From contig LT649852.1 of assembly GCA_900128395.1 (NCBI GenBank), positions 1-12,447 of the forward strand: DNA of 12,447 nt, written 5' to 3'. Made by a program: the position numbers and the translations under genes. The notes beneath the pieces were generated by a model, which worked only from the letters and a program-made list of their open reading frames with translations, did not search any database and was not told where the DNA came from. Source of the stretch: Stramenopiles sp. TOSAG23-2. Lineage: Eukaryota > Sar. Shown here piece after piece: positions 1-7,440 of the stretch (positions within the stretch are counted from its first letter, which is position 1; every line of letters begins with the position of its first letter).

Positions 1-40
1 CACCAATTAATATATATATATTTTTATAATATCTTTCCGT

Positions 41-3000
41 ATGGCAAATCAACAACCAAATACTAATTTTCGTACCTCTAAATTAATACAAGAAATATTA
101 GTTGGATTAAGGGATGATAAAACTGAGAATGTTGTTGATTTAAGTAATGGTTTATTGAACGATGATGATGTGAAAAGAATGTGTGTATTTCTACCACGAA
201 ATGTAACGATGGATAGCTTAATAGCAAGACATAATAATTTGACATATAAATCTGGACAAGCATTTGCACAAGCACTTGCTACTCGACATGCGCATATAGA
301 AGAACTTGATCTTAGTTTCAATTCAATACGTATGGAAGGTATTATAAGTTTAAGTGAAGCATTAGAATGGAATACTAGTATATTAACTTTAAATCTAAGA
401 CGAAATGAATTAACAAATGATGGTGAAAGTGTGGAAGGTATTGTAAAATTAGCAAGGGCATTGGAAAAAAATTATGGTATGACAGATTTAGATTTAAGTG
501 ATAACAATTTAACAGATTATTTAGGTAAAATGGAAGGTGTAGCAGCATTAGCAGCTATGTTGGAAAAAAACGAGACATTAAAAATTTTAAAAATACCAAA
601 TAATGTATTAGGTTCACAAGGTGCTGCGTTATTATCTGATTGTATCGTATCGAATACGGCATTGACGTCATTGAATTTAGCATCAAACAGTTTAGGATCA
701 AAAGGTGCAAAAAGCATTGCATCTATTTTATCACGTGGTAGTTTGAAAAATATTAAAGAATTAAATTTAGCACATAATGATTTGTGTGGTCAGTATGGAA
801 ATATAGAAGATAATGAAGTAAAAATATTAGCCAATTCATTAAAAGGTCATGAAACATTGACAAATTTAAATTTAATTGACAACGGAGTAACCGTTGCCGC
901 GGGTCGGGTTTTTGTAGATGCATTGCGATATAATACATCATTATTAGAGCTAAAAATTGGTGGTTCTGATCCTGTACAAGGTAGTGATAAAGTTATGGAA
1001 AGTTTACGTTTATGTTTGGAATCAAATCAAACTATTTCTAAAATTATAAATGGTGAAATTGACGATGTAAATATGCAAGACAATAAACTTCGATCGCCAT
1101 TGCACCATGCCGTGGAAGCACGATCAATTGCTGGTATTGCAAAATTAATAGACGATTTAGATGCGGAGAAAGATGTTCAAGATGCAAGGCGTTGCACGCC
1201 TTTAAGACGTAGTGTAGAAATGAGATTTGCTCCAACAATTGCTGCATTATTATCTAGAGATGTAAATATAAATTTAACTGATAAGTTTGGAGATAGTCCA
1301 TTGCATCAAGCAGTACGAGATGGCGATGGAGCATTAGCGACTGTTTTATTAGATCAAGGAGCTGATACGTCCATCTTAAACAATCGTGGGTTAAGACCAT
1401 TAGATGTAACACGATCACAACATTTAAGAGAGCTATTGTTGAAACATGCTAGGAGACGACCGATATGGTTAATCGTTGGACATGATGATTTAGAATTAGA
1501 ATTTGGTGAGCGTTTAGCAAAGGAAATATGGGATCGTAGTGGTTTAATGTCATGGATAGGTGGTGGTGAAGGGCGTGATGGATGGAAGCATGATGATTCA
1601 TACATGACAAAAAATACAGTCGATGGTGACAATGAAGATGGTAAGAATACCAAAAAGAAGAAGAAGAAAACGGGAACTGGCAAGAAAAATTCACAGCAAG
1701 AATTTGCTGGTTATGAAGGTTCAACTGATAAGTTAATGGAGGATATGATAGGTCATTGTGCAATAGTCGTATTTATTGCAGGTCCATACTCGCAACGATC
1801 TCCTGCGTGTCTTCGAGAATTAATGGTTGCTGTAGATAAAAATATACCAATTATCAATGCACAATATCATTCAGCACCATTGCCACGTTCTTTGGAAGGG
1901 TATTTATATAAAAAGAAAATGTTTTCATTTACAAAAATTACGGAAGCTATGACGAAATCAAGACGTGCACATGCATGGGATGATGTGGCACCAGAATTTG
2001 TGAAACTAATGCATGTCTATGAAGATGAATTTAGAAAACAATTACCAATAAAAATGATGCCGATGATTGGATCCGATGCGGATCATTTTGCTTTGAAACA
2101 AGTTGATGGTAAATGTTACGTATTTATTTCTCATGGCGGTGCACATCGCCAATATGCGACACATGTAAAACACGAACTGGAACAATATCGATTGTGGTGT
2201 TTTGTGGATAATAATGATAAAAGGGCTGCTGAAGATAGGTTAACATTAGCACAAGAAGGTTTGAATAAATGTATGGTATTTGTACCAATTTTATCAGACG
2301 ATTCATTGAAAAACCCAATTCTAGTGGAACAAATTAAATTAGCAGAGAAAACTGGTAAACCGTTGTTTCCGATTGTATTATCACAAATGAAAATTCCGCC
2401 AATGTTACATAGTCCATGTACTTTGCTCACTCGGCGCTCCATTGTTACTCATATTCATCCGTCGTTAAATAAAGATAAATTTAGTGGAATTGGACGTGTA
2501 CATTTTAGGGGTAATTATGAAAGTTTAGCGGTTTGGATTCAAAGTCAAATTGCTATGGGAGTTATACATTCTAATGCTGGTGTGTTGACAATGGAAGATG
2601 AAGAAGATAGTAAAAATGATGGGGATGATTTGTTTGATAATCTTGGTAGCCCATTTGAGGCGAAGAGTAAAAAGAAGTCCAAAAAAAGTGTCGGGTCACA
2701 TGGATCTAATTTTGGTGGTGGTGCAAAAGATGGCGCAAGATATAGACAATTGCAAGAACGAATACGTGGTCAAGATCAAGCACTTGTGGAATCCTTTGAC
2801 CGAATTAAGGCATTGGAAAAAGAACTGAAAATGGCAAATAAAAAAATTGCTAAATCTGGTTTGATAGTGAAAGAATTAGCTACGTGTGTTGAATTTTATA
2901 GAAGTAAATTGCCACGATATCAAAAAGAAGAAATTGAAATCGAATCTTCCATTGGTGAAGAAGATGCAGAAACTTTAAAGGAAAAAGCATTATATTTACA

Positions 3001-3151
3001 TCGTATGGACCCTGCTGTGCAAATTCAACGTATGGTTCGAGGAATGATAACTAGAGAAAAAGTATATCAAATAAAATTGCTTAAATCAGCTATATATGTT
3101 CAAAGTCGCTATAGAGGTTACATTGTGAGGAGGAAAATGTGGGAAGAGTAA
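41..3151 (+). CDS. LRR-ankyrin-TIR-TIR-coiled coil-IQ multidomain protein
   Basis: Intact 1036-residue ORF. Start ATG 41 is the first in-frame ATG after a TAA at 8-10. Seen in order: about ten RI/NLR-type leucine-rich repeats (roughly residues 30-335, with units such as ELDLSFNSI, DLDLSDNNL and SLNLASNSL); about three ankyrin repeats (345-470; SPLHHAVEA, SPLHQAVRDGDG); a TIR-like fold (473-640) beginning RPIWLIVGHDD with strand AIVVFIAGPYSQRS; a second TIR-like fold (690-840) beginning KCYVFISHGG; a coiled coil (about 900-940); and two IQ motifs (992-1007 IQRMVRGMITR, 1017-1032 VQSRYRGYIVR). Glu593 (CLREL) and Glu763 (LVEQIKLAEK) sit where the catalytic Glu lies in SARM1 and plant TIRs. TIR1 holds a Lys-rich insertion (531-553). 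No NB-ARC/NACHT, signal peptide or membrane segment is visible, so it is probably cytosolic. By family knowledge, LRR/ANK bind partners, IQ binds calmodulin, and TIR domains either scaffold or cleave NAD+. Whether this protein is an immune sensor or a flagellar/cytoskeletal scaffold is unknown. Confidence 0.9.
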   Translation: MANQQPNTNFRTSKLIQEILVGLRDDKTENVVDLSNGLLNDDDVKRMCVFLPRNVTMDSLIARHNNLTYKSGQAFAQALATRHAHIEELDLSFNSIRMEGIISLSEALEWNTSILTLNLRRNELTNDGESVEGIVKLARALEKNYGMTDLDLSDNNLTDYLGKMEGVAALAAMLEKNETLKILKIPNNVLGSQGAALLSDCIVSNTALTSLNLASNSLGSKGAKSIASILSRGSLKNIKELNLAHNDLCGQYGNIEDNEVKILANSLKGHETLTNLNLIDNGVTVAAGRVFVDALRYNTSLLELKIGGSDPVQGSDKVMESLRLCLESNQTISKIINGEIDDVNMQDNKLRSPLHHAVEARSIAGIAKLIDDLDAEKDVQDARRCTPLRRSVEMRFAPTIAALLSRDVNINLTDKFGDSPLHQAVRDGDGALATVLLDQGADTSILNNRGLRPLDVTRSQHLRELLLKHARRRPIWLIVGHDDLELEFGERLAKEIWDRSGLMSWIGGGEGRDGWKHDDSYMTKNTVDGDNEDGKNTKKKKKKTGTGKKNSQQEFAGYEGSTDKLMEDMIGHCAIVVFIAGPYSQRSPACLRELMVAVDKNIPIINAQYHSAPLPRSLEGYLYKKKMFSFTKITEAMTKSRRAHAWDDVAPEFVKLMHVYEDEFRKQLPIKMMPMIGSDADHFALKQVDGKCYVFISHGGAHRQYATHVKHELEQYRLWCFVDNNDKRAAEDRLTLAQEGLNKCMVFVPILSDDSLKNPILVEQIKLAEKTGKPLFPIVLSQMKIPPMLHSPCTLLTRRSIVTHIHPSLNKDKFSGIGRVHFRGNYESLAVWIQSQIAMGVIHSNAGVLTMEDEEDSKNDGDDLFDNLGSPFEAKSKKKSKKSVGSHGSNFGGGAKDGARYRQLQERIRGQDQALVESFDRIKALEKELKMANKKIAKSGLIVKELATCVEFYRSKLPRYQKEEIEIESSIGEEDAETLKEKALYLHRMDPAVQIQRMVRGMITREKVYQIKLLKSAIYVQSRYRGYIVRRKMWEE

Positions 3152-3158
3152 AAAAAGC

Positions 3159-3174
3159 GTGTGTATGTGTGTGT
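3159..3174. repeat. Interrupted GT microsatellite
   Basis: A (GT)n run broken by one A lies eight bases after the stop of the LRR-TIR gene, so it is probably in the 3' UTR. Such runs are often length-polymorphic. Confidence 0.8.
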
Positions 3175-3370
3175 TTTATTTTATACACCGTATATAATAT
3201 AAAAAATTCTCTTACTTAAATATTATATTTTTATCCCGTTTGTTTGTGTGTGTTCTAATTTACAGTCGTTATCTCTAACGTAGAGTTTTAGATTATGTAC
3301 TCATACGAGACGTATTTATTTACACGTGTACGAACAACTAAAATATATTTTAAATTACGTCTCTCTAGTT

Positions 3371-3382
3371 CTCTCTCTCTCT
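3371..3382. repeat. (CT)6 microsatellite
   Basis: Six uninterrupted CT units, with a shorter CTCTCT block at 3361-3366 just before. Pyrimidine-rich on the plus strand; no function can be assigned. Confidence 0.8.
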
Positions 3383-3604
3383 AAAAATAACCTGGAACAA
3401 CAAAAAATATTTTTTTTTACTTTTTTTTTAATTTAAAAATTTTTCCACTAATTTTTGTAAAAAAAGCTATCATATCTGCAAAATGAAACTATACCAACAT
3501 ATAGATGTGCAGGTTTTTTACAAGGGTTATGGCATATGCCGGTATTTCCAAAGCAACTTGCATAAACCATCTCTTTGTGCGATTACGTATTTGTGAATCT
3601 TTAT

Positions 3605-3781
3605 CTATATACTATTCTCTTCTCCAATTTCTCGTATAACTTTTCTAATTCTTTGTATTTCTTTCTTACAATTTTCCAATCTTGTTGATTCATCTTTGGG
3701 TATAGTGTCGGAAGCATCCATAGGCAAGGACTTCTCATAGCTCAAATCAATATGTTTTGGTATACTTATAGTTGCCCCCAT
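3605..3781 (-). CDS. Possible small MG-start protein (hypothetical or degenerate)
   Basis: A 58-residue minus-strand ORF from ATG 3781-3779 to TAG. It opens MGATISIPKHIDL, which fits the N-myristoylation consensus (Gly2, Ser6), and ends in an amphipathic, charged helix-like stretch (KKEIQRIRKVIREIGEE). Composition is balanced and not homopolymer-driven, unlike the other short ORFs in this spacer. Immediately downstream a second frame is open from about 3611 to 3489 and contains a protein-like stretch (RWFMQVALEIPAYA). A GTAAGA at 3669 paired with an AG at 3605 would splice out 65 nt and join both parts in frame into a roughly 75-residue product, but no pyrimidine tract precedes that AG. It could be a real small membrane-tethered protein, a two-exon gene, a frameshifted gene remnant, or chance. 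I do not recognise a family. Confidence 0.35.
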   Translation of the reverse strand: MGATISIPKHIDLSYEKSLPMDASDTIPKDESTRLENCKKEIQRIRKVIREIGEENSI

Positions 3782-3995
3782 TATGTACAAAATTTAAAGG
3801 AATCTAATAGTTATGAGATATTATTTGGTCTATCCAGCCTTATAACGCTGTTGTTACTGCAACACGATACTTGGCATACTACAGTATAATACATATACAA
3901 AAAATTTACAACAAGTCTTTCATCTAATAAATAATGTGCACTATTATTAATACTCTACCGGTACTATAAAATAATAACAACTGTTGTTTGTTTTG

Positions 3996-4011
3996 AAAAA
4001 AAAAAAAAAAA
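3996..4011. repeat. A16 homopolymer tract
   Basis: Sixteen consecutive A residues, followed by ACACAGCAGCAG. Poly-dA:dT tracts commonly exclude nucleosomes near promoters; here it lies about 300 bp upstream of the CNB-domain gene. It may equally be a slippage product. Confidence 0.75.
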
Positions 4012-4064
4012 CACAGCAGCAGTAAATAAGTCTGGAAGTCCACCTGGTCCACAACAGGCCACAG

Positions 4065-4089
4065 CAGGCAGTTGCTTTTTTTTTGCCTG
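4065..4089. repeat. Short inverted repeat with T-rich loop
   Basis: CAGGCA (4065-4070) and TGCCTG (4084-4089) are perfect reverse complements, separated by 13 bases that are mostly T. It sits in a locally GC-richer patch (4031-4090) of the spacer. Six base pairs are weak evidence for a functional hairpin. Confidence 0.4.
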
Positions 4090-4222
4090 TAATAACGTAT
4101 ACTAATAAGTACAATTTCGTATAAATCGGCAATCATCTTTTCTCAAAAAACCAGCAGTTATTTTGTCATTTTTATTATGTTGTAAATAATGTATATAGTT
4201 ATACATCCAGTACACATCTATA

Positions 4223-4240
4223 TACATCAATTGTGATGTA
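4223..4240. repeat. Short perfect inverted repeat upstream of CNB gene
   Basis: TACATCA (4223-4229) and TGATGTA (4234-4240) are exact reverse complements around a 4-base centre. It lies about 60-75 bp upstream of the earliest candidate start at 4299, so it could be a dimeric factor site in the promoter or 5' UTR. This is positional inference only. Confidence 0.35.
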
Positions 4241-4298
4241 ACATGTCTTTCCAATTACATAGCGTGTCATATGACTACATAAAAATAAGATTAGAGTA

Positions 4299-4375
4299 AT
4301 GCAAGGTAATAAATAATAAGAAGGAGAAGAAATCAACCCCCATCGATCTGCTTGATAGTAGATATTAACTTACAG
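4299..4375 (+). other. Candidate 7-nt first exon plus 70-nt intron (or uORF)
   Basis: ATGCAAG at 4299-4305 is followed by GTAATA (4306), and TTAACTTACAG ends at 4375. Removing 4306-4375 joins ATG CAA G with CT GTG CTC AGG, exactly in frame with the CNB protein, adding nine residues (MQAVLRITS) before its Met at 4396. Donor and acceptor match GT-AG consensus and the length is normal for compact protist genomes. Without splicing, the same ATG gives a five-codon uORF (ATG CAA GGT AAT AAA TAA), and an in-frame TAA at 4366-4368 would block upstream extension. The region also resembles the first coding codons at 4399-4446, so duplication may have created the apparent fit. Confidence 0.4.
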
Positions 4376-4446
4376 CTGTGCTCAGGATTACTTCTATGAT
4401 GCAAAGTAATAATAATAATAAATTACGCCCCATCGATCCGATTGAT
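4299..4446 (+). repeat. Degenerate near-tandem duplication of the gene's 5' end
   Basis: Two copies in the same order: ATGCAAGGTAATAA at 4299 against ATGCAAAGTAATAA at 4399, then CCCCATCGATCTGCTTGAT at 4338-4356 against CCCCATCGATCCGATTGAT at 4428-4446 (17 of 19 identical). Offsets are 100 and 90 bases, implying a duplication followed by about 10 bases of length change. The downstream copy is coding; the upstream copy has in-frame stops. Confidence 0.6.
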
Positions 4447-6201
4447 CAATATATAAAAGAAATTCCTGAAAGTCTTCATGATATTATCTATTGTTGGGAT
4501 CGACCACATCAATTGTTTAGAAATATGATCGATGAGAAAAAAGACATGAATATACAAAAAGATTTTGATATTAAACCAAGAAAAATTGAAGTACATGAAT
4601 TAGAATGGCTGGAGCAAGTCTTAAATGAAAATGCTTTTCTTAGAGCGAAAAAGCTTCAGGAAAGGAAATTGCTATACCAAGTATCAAAAATTATATTATT
4701 AGAAGAAAGTCAAGACATTTTATTTAGACAAGGCGATGAATCTACTTCATATTTTATTGTATTACATGGTGAGTTAAATTGTATTGTATCTACAGATAAT
4801 GAAGGTGAAAGTGCGGCAGATATATATGCTTCTAGTAGGGTGAAAACGAAAAAAATGTTTTCAACAAAAAGAGCCATGAAAAATCAAAAGAAAAAGAAAA
4901 TAGTTGTTCATGGACAAAGAGTTGGGGGCCATATAAAAGAAAAAGATCTTCGTGGCGTTATCGTTGGTACATTTATAGCTGGAAATAGCTTTGGAGAAAC
5001 AGCATTGACAAAAACCAAACATGGTTTACATAGACGCGCTTCTGTAATAGCGAAGAAACCAAGCATTTTATTACGTATAGGAACAAAGGAATATATTAAA
5101 GTACAAAGAAAATGGAAAAGTCTAAAACTAAAATTAACTGCAAATTTTCTTTCACGTTTAGATTTTTTAAAACATTGGCCAAAACAGAAAATATATACAT
5201 TGGCAGAAAATGCATGTTCCCTTATTGTTTTTCATAAAAATGAAATTGTCCAAAAAAAAAATGATCCTATATTATATATGTATATCATTGTATCTGGCGC
5301 ATTGCGAAAGATGCAAAAATTTCCACATCGTAAAAACACAATTTTAGAAACGAAAAAAGCATTTAGAGGTGATTTAATATGTTGTAATGAATGGATACAT
5401 CATGTTACTCACAGTTCATTTGCTATAATTACTGCATCTGAATTTTTTAAAACGGAGGTAATACGGTTAAATCAAAATGGGTTTTTAATGATTCAAAAAG
5501 ATGAAATTGCATTTAATAAAATGTGTGAAATAGTCAAAGCGAATGAATATTTGAAATATTATGAAATTACTGAAAAACATAAACTAATTGATAATCAAAA
5601 TGTCTTAGTCAGACAAGCACATCCAACAAGTTCATTTAAGAAGGATAATGAACTAAGAGAAAATTGGAAAACTTTTCGCAGAAATTTATCATCAACAGTA
5701 AAGGCAATTCCTACGTATGATGAACAGATAAATTTGAAATTAAAAATAGCCAAACAACATCATAAAGTCAATTCGTATTTAGATAAGAAAATGAAACGTG
5801 ATGGTGGGACGTACCATTTAACGCAATTGCGTTTGTTAGTTGCTAGTAGAAGCGATGATAAAACGAACAATGAAAATAAACAGTTATTTGAGACATTGGC
5901 GAAAAAAATTGATGATAAAAAAGATGAAGATGATGATATTATTGATACAACTCACAAAGAGGAAGAGAATGAACAAAAAAAGACGACAATTCGTCCAAAA
6001 CGACTAGGTGCAGCACGCAAAACGGTAACAATACGTTCACCAGAGCCTCCATCAAATCAATCTTCAAATTCAAATTTACAATTTAGATTAAAGTCACCAA
6101 ATAGTTATAATTCGCATCGTATAATTTTGAATAGAAATATATGGAGTTCACAATCTAGTAGCCCAATAGAAATGAGTCGTAGTAATAAATTAATGTTATG
6201 A
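4396..6201 (+). CDS. Protein with two cyclic-nucleotide-binding (CNB) folds
   Basis: 601 residues from ATG 4396, the first in-frame ATG after a TAA at 4366-4368 in unspliced sequence. CNB1 spans about residues 76-239 and has a recognisable phosphate-binding cassette: GNSFGETAL with Glu201, then RRASV with Arg213/214, the residues that contact ribose and phosphate in PKA regulatory subunits. CNB1 carries a Lys-rich insertion of about 45 residues (134-182) ahead of that cassette. CNB2 (about 252-369) keeps the beta-roll pattern (LYMYIIVSGAL, FRGDLICCNEW) but lacks the FGE...R signature, so it probably does not bind ligand. The C-terminal 200 residues are charged and low complexity, with an acidic patch near 510-524. 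No kinase, channel or GEF domain is present, which fits PKA-R-like or CNBD2-like adaptor proteins; I would not assign an ortholog. The gene ends TGA TAA, a double stop, and is tail-to-tail with the ankyrin-SAM gene. Confidence 0.85.
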   Translation: MMQSNNNNKLRPIDPIDQYIKEIPESLHDIIYCWDRPHQLFRNMIDEKKDMNIQKDFDIKPRKIEVHELEWLEQVLNENAFLRAKKLQERKLLYQVSKIILLEESQDILFRQGDESTSYFIVLHGELNCIVSTDNEGESAADIYASSRVKTKKMFSTKRAMKNQKKKKIVVHGQRVGGHIKEKDLRGVIVGTFIAGNSFGETALTKTKHGLHRRASVIAKKPSILLRIGTKEYIKVQRKWKSLKLKLTANFLSRLDFLKHWPKQKIYTLAENACSLIVFHKNEIVQKKNDPILYMYIIVSGALRKMQKFPHRKNTILETKKAFRGDLICCNEWIHHVTHSSFAIITASEFFKTEVIRLNQNGFLMIQKDEIAFNKMCEIVKANEYLKYYEITEKHKLIDNQNVLVRQAHPTSSFKKDNELRENWKTFRRNLSSTVKAIPTYDEQINLKLKIAKQHHKVNSYLDKKMKRDGGTYHLTQLRLLVASRSDDKTNNENKQLFETLAKKIDDKKDEDDDIIDTTHKEEENEQKKTTIRPKRLGAARKTVTIRSPEPPSNQSSNSNLQFRLKSPNSYNSHRIILNRNIWSSQSSSPIEMSRSNKLML

Positions 6202-6292
6202 TAATATATGTGTTTTTCTCTTACCATATGTATTATCATATCATATATATATAAATATATACATCATGTACACACACACACTTTCAAAATAT
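6202..6292. other. Shared 3' region between convergent genes
   Basis: Only 91 bases separate the two stop codons. It contains an AT run (6243-6252) and a six-unit AC run (6270-6281). Transcripts from the two genes probably overlap here, or each ends inside the partner's 3' UTR. No AATAAA is seen on either strand. Confidence 0.6.
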
Positions 6293-6355
6293 TTAATCAC
6301 TGTCACTATCTGAATCAGAATCTTCATCGCTATCTTCATCACTATCTTCATCGCT

Positions 6356-6386
<31 letters not shown>

Positions 6387-7264
6387 CCTTCATTATCTAC
6401 AGCTGGTGGTTTATACGATGCGAATTCACTTGCACGAAATCTAGTTAAAAATTTTCTACGATGTCCACCTTTTTTAATTCCAAGTGTATCTAAATCATAT
6501 TCGGTAAATCCAACGGAACTTATAAAATTAATATCATCCCACCCTTGACTCAATAGTAAATCTGTATATTGTGGCAATTCTATAGTTTGTAACCAATTTG
6601 CAACCGCATTGTCTGTACGTGCCCACGTTTCCGCACGTTTTGCCCGTATTAGATCAGCAACTTTTACACTATTTTGAACAACTGCGAGTTCTAGCGCGGT
6701 ATGGTTATCTTCGTTTGTCATTTCTAAGTCTACACCTGATTCTAATATAATTTGAGCTGCTGGTACAGATCCACTAGTAGCAGCATAATGCAATGCTGTG
6801 TGTCCTAACGTGTCGGTTATATTCGCCATTGCACCTGATGCAATTAATAGTTTTATAATCTCATGATGCCCATAACGTGCAGCTATATGCAAAGCACCAT
6901 ATCCGTCATGTCCATCGTTAAAGTTTGGATCAGCCCCTGCTTTTAAAAGTGTTTCCACTGCTTTTATATCACCTTCTGCACATGCTAATTGCATTGGAGT
7001 CCAAGAAACAAAACTATTATCTAACTTGCGTTGCAAATCGCCACCGCCTTCAACCCATTTTTTCAAAAATTCAACATCACCAGAACGTGCAGCACTTATA
7101 ACTTGTGGGGCATCTTGGTATGCTTTTGGAGACATAGGGACAACTGCTCTTCCAATACCTAACGGTTCCGTTCTAATTGGCAATGGATTTCCATTTTCAT
7201 CCATATTTTCTTTTTCCCCAACATCGACAACATTGTTCGTATTGTCCTTTAAATTCGCTTCCAT
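6293..7264 (-). CDS. Ankyrin repeat and SAM domain protein with acidic tail
   Basis: 323 residues. Start ATG 7264-7262 is fixed by an in-frame TAA (7279-7277) fifteen bases upstream. Residues 1-50 are a polar leader. About five ankyrin repeats follow (53-207), with clear units at WTPMQLACAEGDIKAVETLL, GALHIAARYGHHEIIKLLI and HTALHYAATSGSVPAAQIIL. A SAM domain covers about 218-278 (VANWLQTIELPQYTDLLL, DLDTLGI, and the terminal helix GGHRRKFLTRF). The last 30 or so residues are pure Asp/Ser/Glu, including ten Asp in a row and SDED repeats, which would suit CK2 phosphorylation. ANK-SAM proteins are non-enzymatic scaffolds: ankyrins bind partners and SAM self-associates or binds other SAMs (the ANKS and USH1G/SANS families share this order). 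The arrangement fits that class, but no specific ortholog can be named. It shares a divergent promoter with the ULK4-like kinase. Confidence 0.88.
6356..6385. repeat. (ATC)10 trinucleotide run encoding poly-Asp
   Basis: Ten uninterrupted ATC units on the plus strand read as ten Asp (GAT) codons in the minus-strand ankyrin-SAM gene. All ten codons are the same synonym, so slippage is a likely source of length variation. Imperfect 12-nt units encoding SDED follow toward the gene's stop. Confidence 0.9.
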
Positions 7265-7440
7265 CGTGGTTTTATTTTAATTGCTTTCACAACGCGTATT
7301 CAAAAATTATTTCTTGGAATTATATGTTGTCAGTCGTTGTCTATGTGTATTTTTCATATTGTTTTCTTTCTTTTTTTTTAAAAAAAATAATCATATTTAT
7401 TATTGATTATTGATAATAATAATAATTTTGTGCATTTCAA

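Larger units (their letters stand above)
3152..4298. other. Long AT-rich intergenic spacer
   Basis: About 1.1 kb between two same-strand genes. It holds the 3' flank of the LRR-TIR gene and the promoter of the CNB-domain gene. Visible: an interrupted GT run just after the stop (3159-3174), a CT run (3371-3382), T- and A-rich tracts (3405-3445), a possible small minus-strand ORF (3605-3781), an A16 tract (3996-4011), a GC-richer patch at 4031-4090 and short inverted repeats. I see no tRNA-like cloverleaf and no canonical AATAAA close to the upstream stop. Confidence 0.7.

Noticed and set aside
1354-1763. Minus-strand ORFs of 104-109 residues opposite the TIR1 region
   Set aside because: Shadows of the plus-strand gene; the Phe run reflects the AAG lysine codons.
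41-3151. Bacterial Thoeris-like or other prokaryotic TIR defence gene
   Set aside because: Ankyrin/RI-LRR/IQ fusion, absence of ribosome-binding sites, long spacers and the eukaryotic kinase neighbour all point to a nuclear eukaryotic gene.
3924-4136. Minus-strand ORFs of 61-70 residues over the A16 tract
   Set aside because: Open frames driven by the homopolymer (poly-Phe) and low complexity; no protein-like pattern.
4378-4395. GTG start for the CNB protein
   Set aside because: Nuclear eukaryotic genes rarely use GTG. ATG 4396 lies six codons downstream, or the upstream ATG 4299 can be reached by splicing.
4378-6201. Reassigned genetic code with TGA as sense, because TGA is followed by TAA
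   Set aside because: The long ORFs contain no internal TGA and use TGG for Trp, so TGA behaves as a normal stop; the double stop is local.
6208-6444. Plus-strand His-rich ORF
   Set aside because: The poly-His comes from reading the ATC repeat of the minus-strand Asp run in another frame; it is a shadow of the ankyrin-SAM gene.
7026-7413. Plus-strand ORFs over the ankyrin-SAM start and adjacent spacer
   Set aside because: Antisense to a clear ankyrin gene, and low-complexity Phe/Tyr-rich once outside it.
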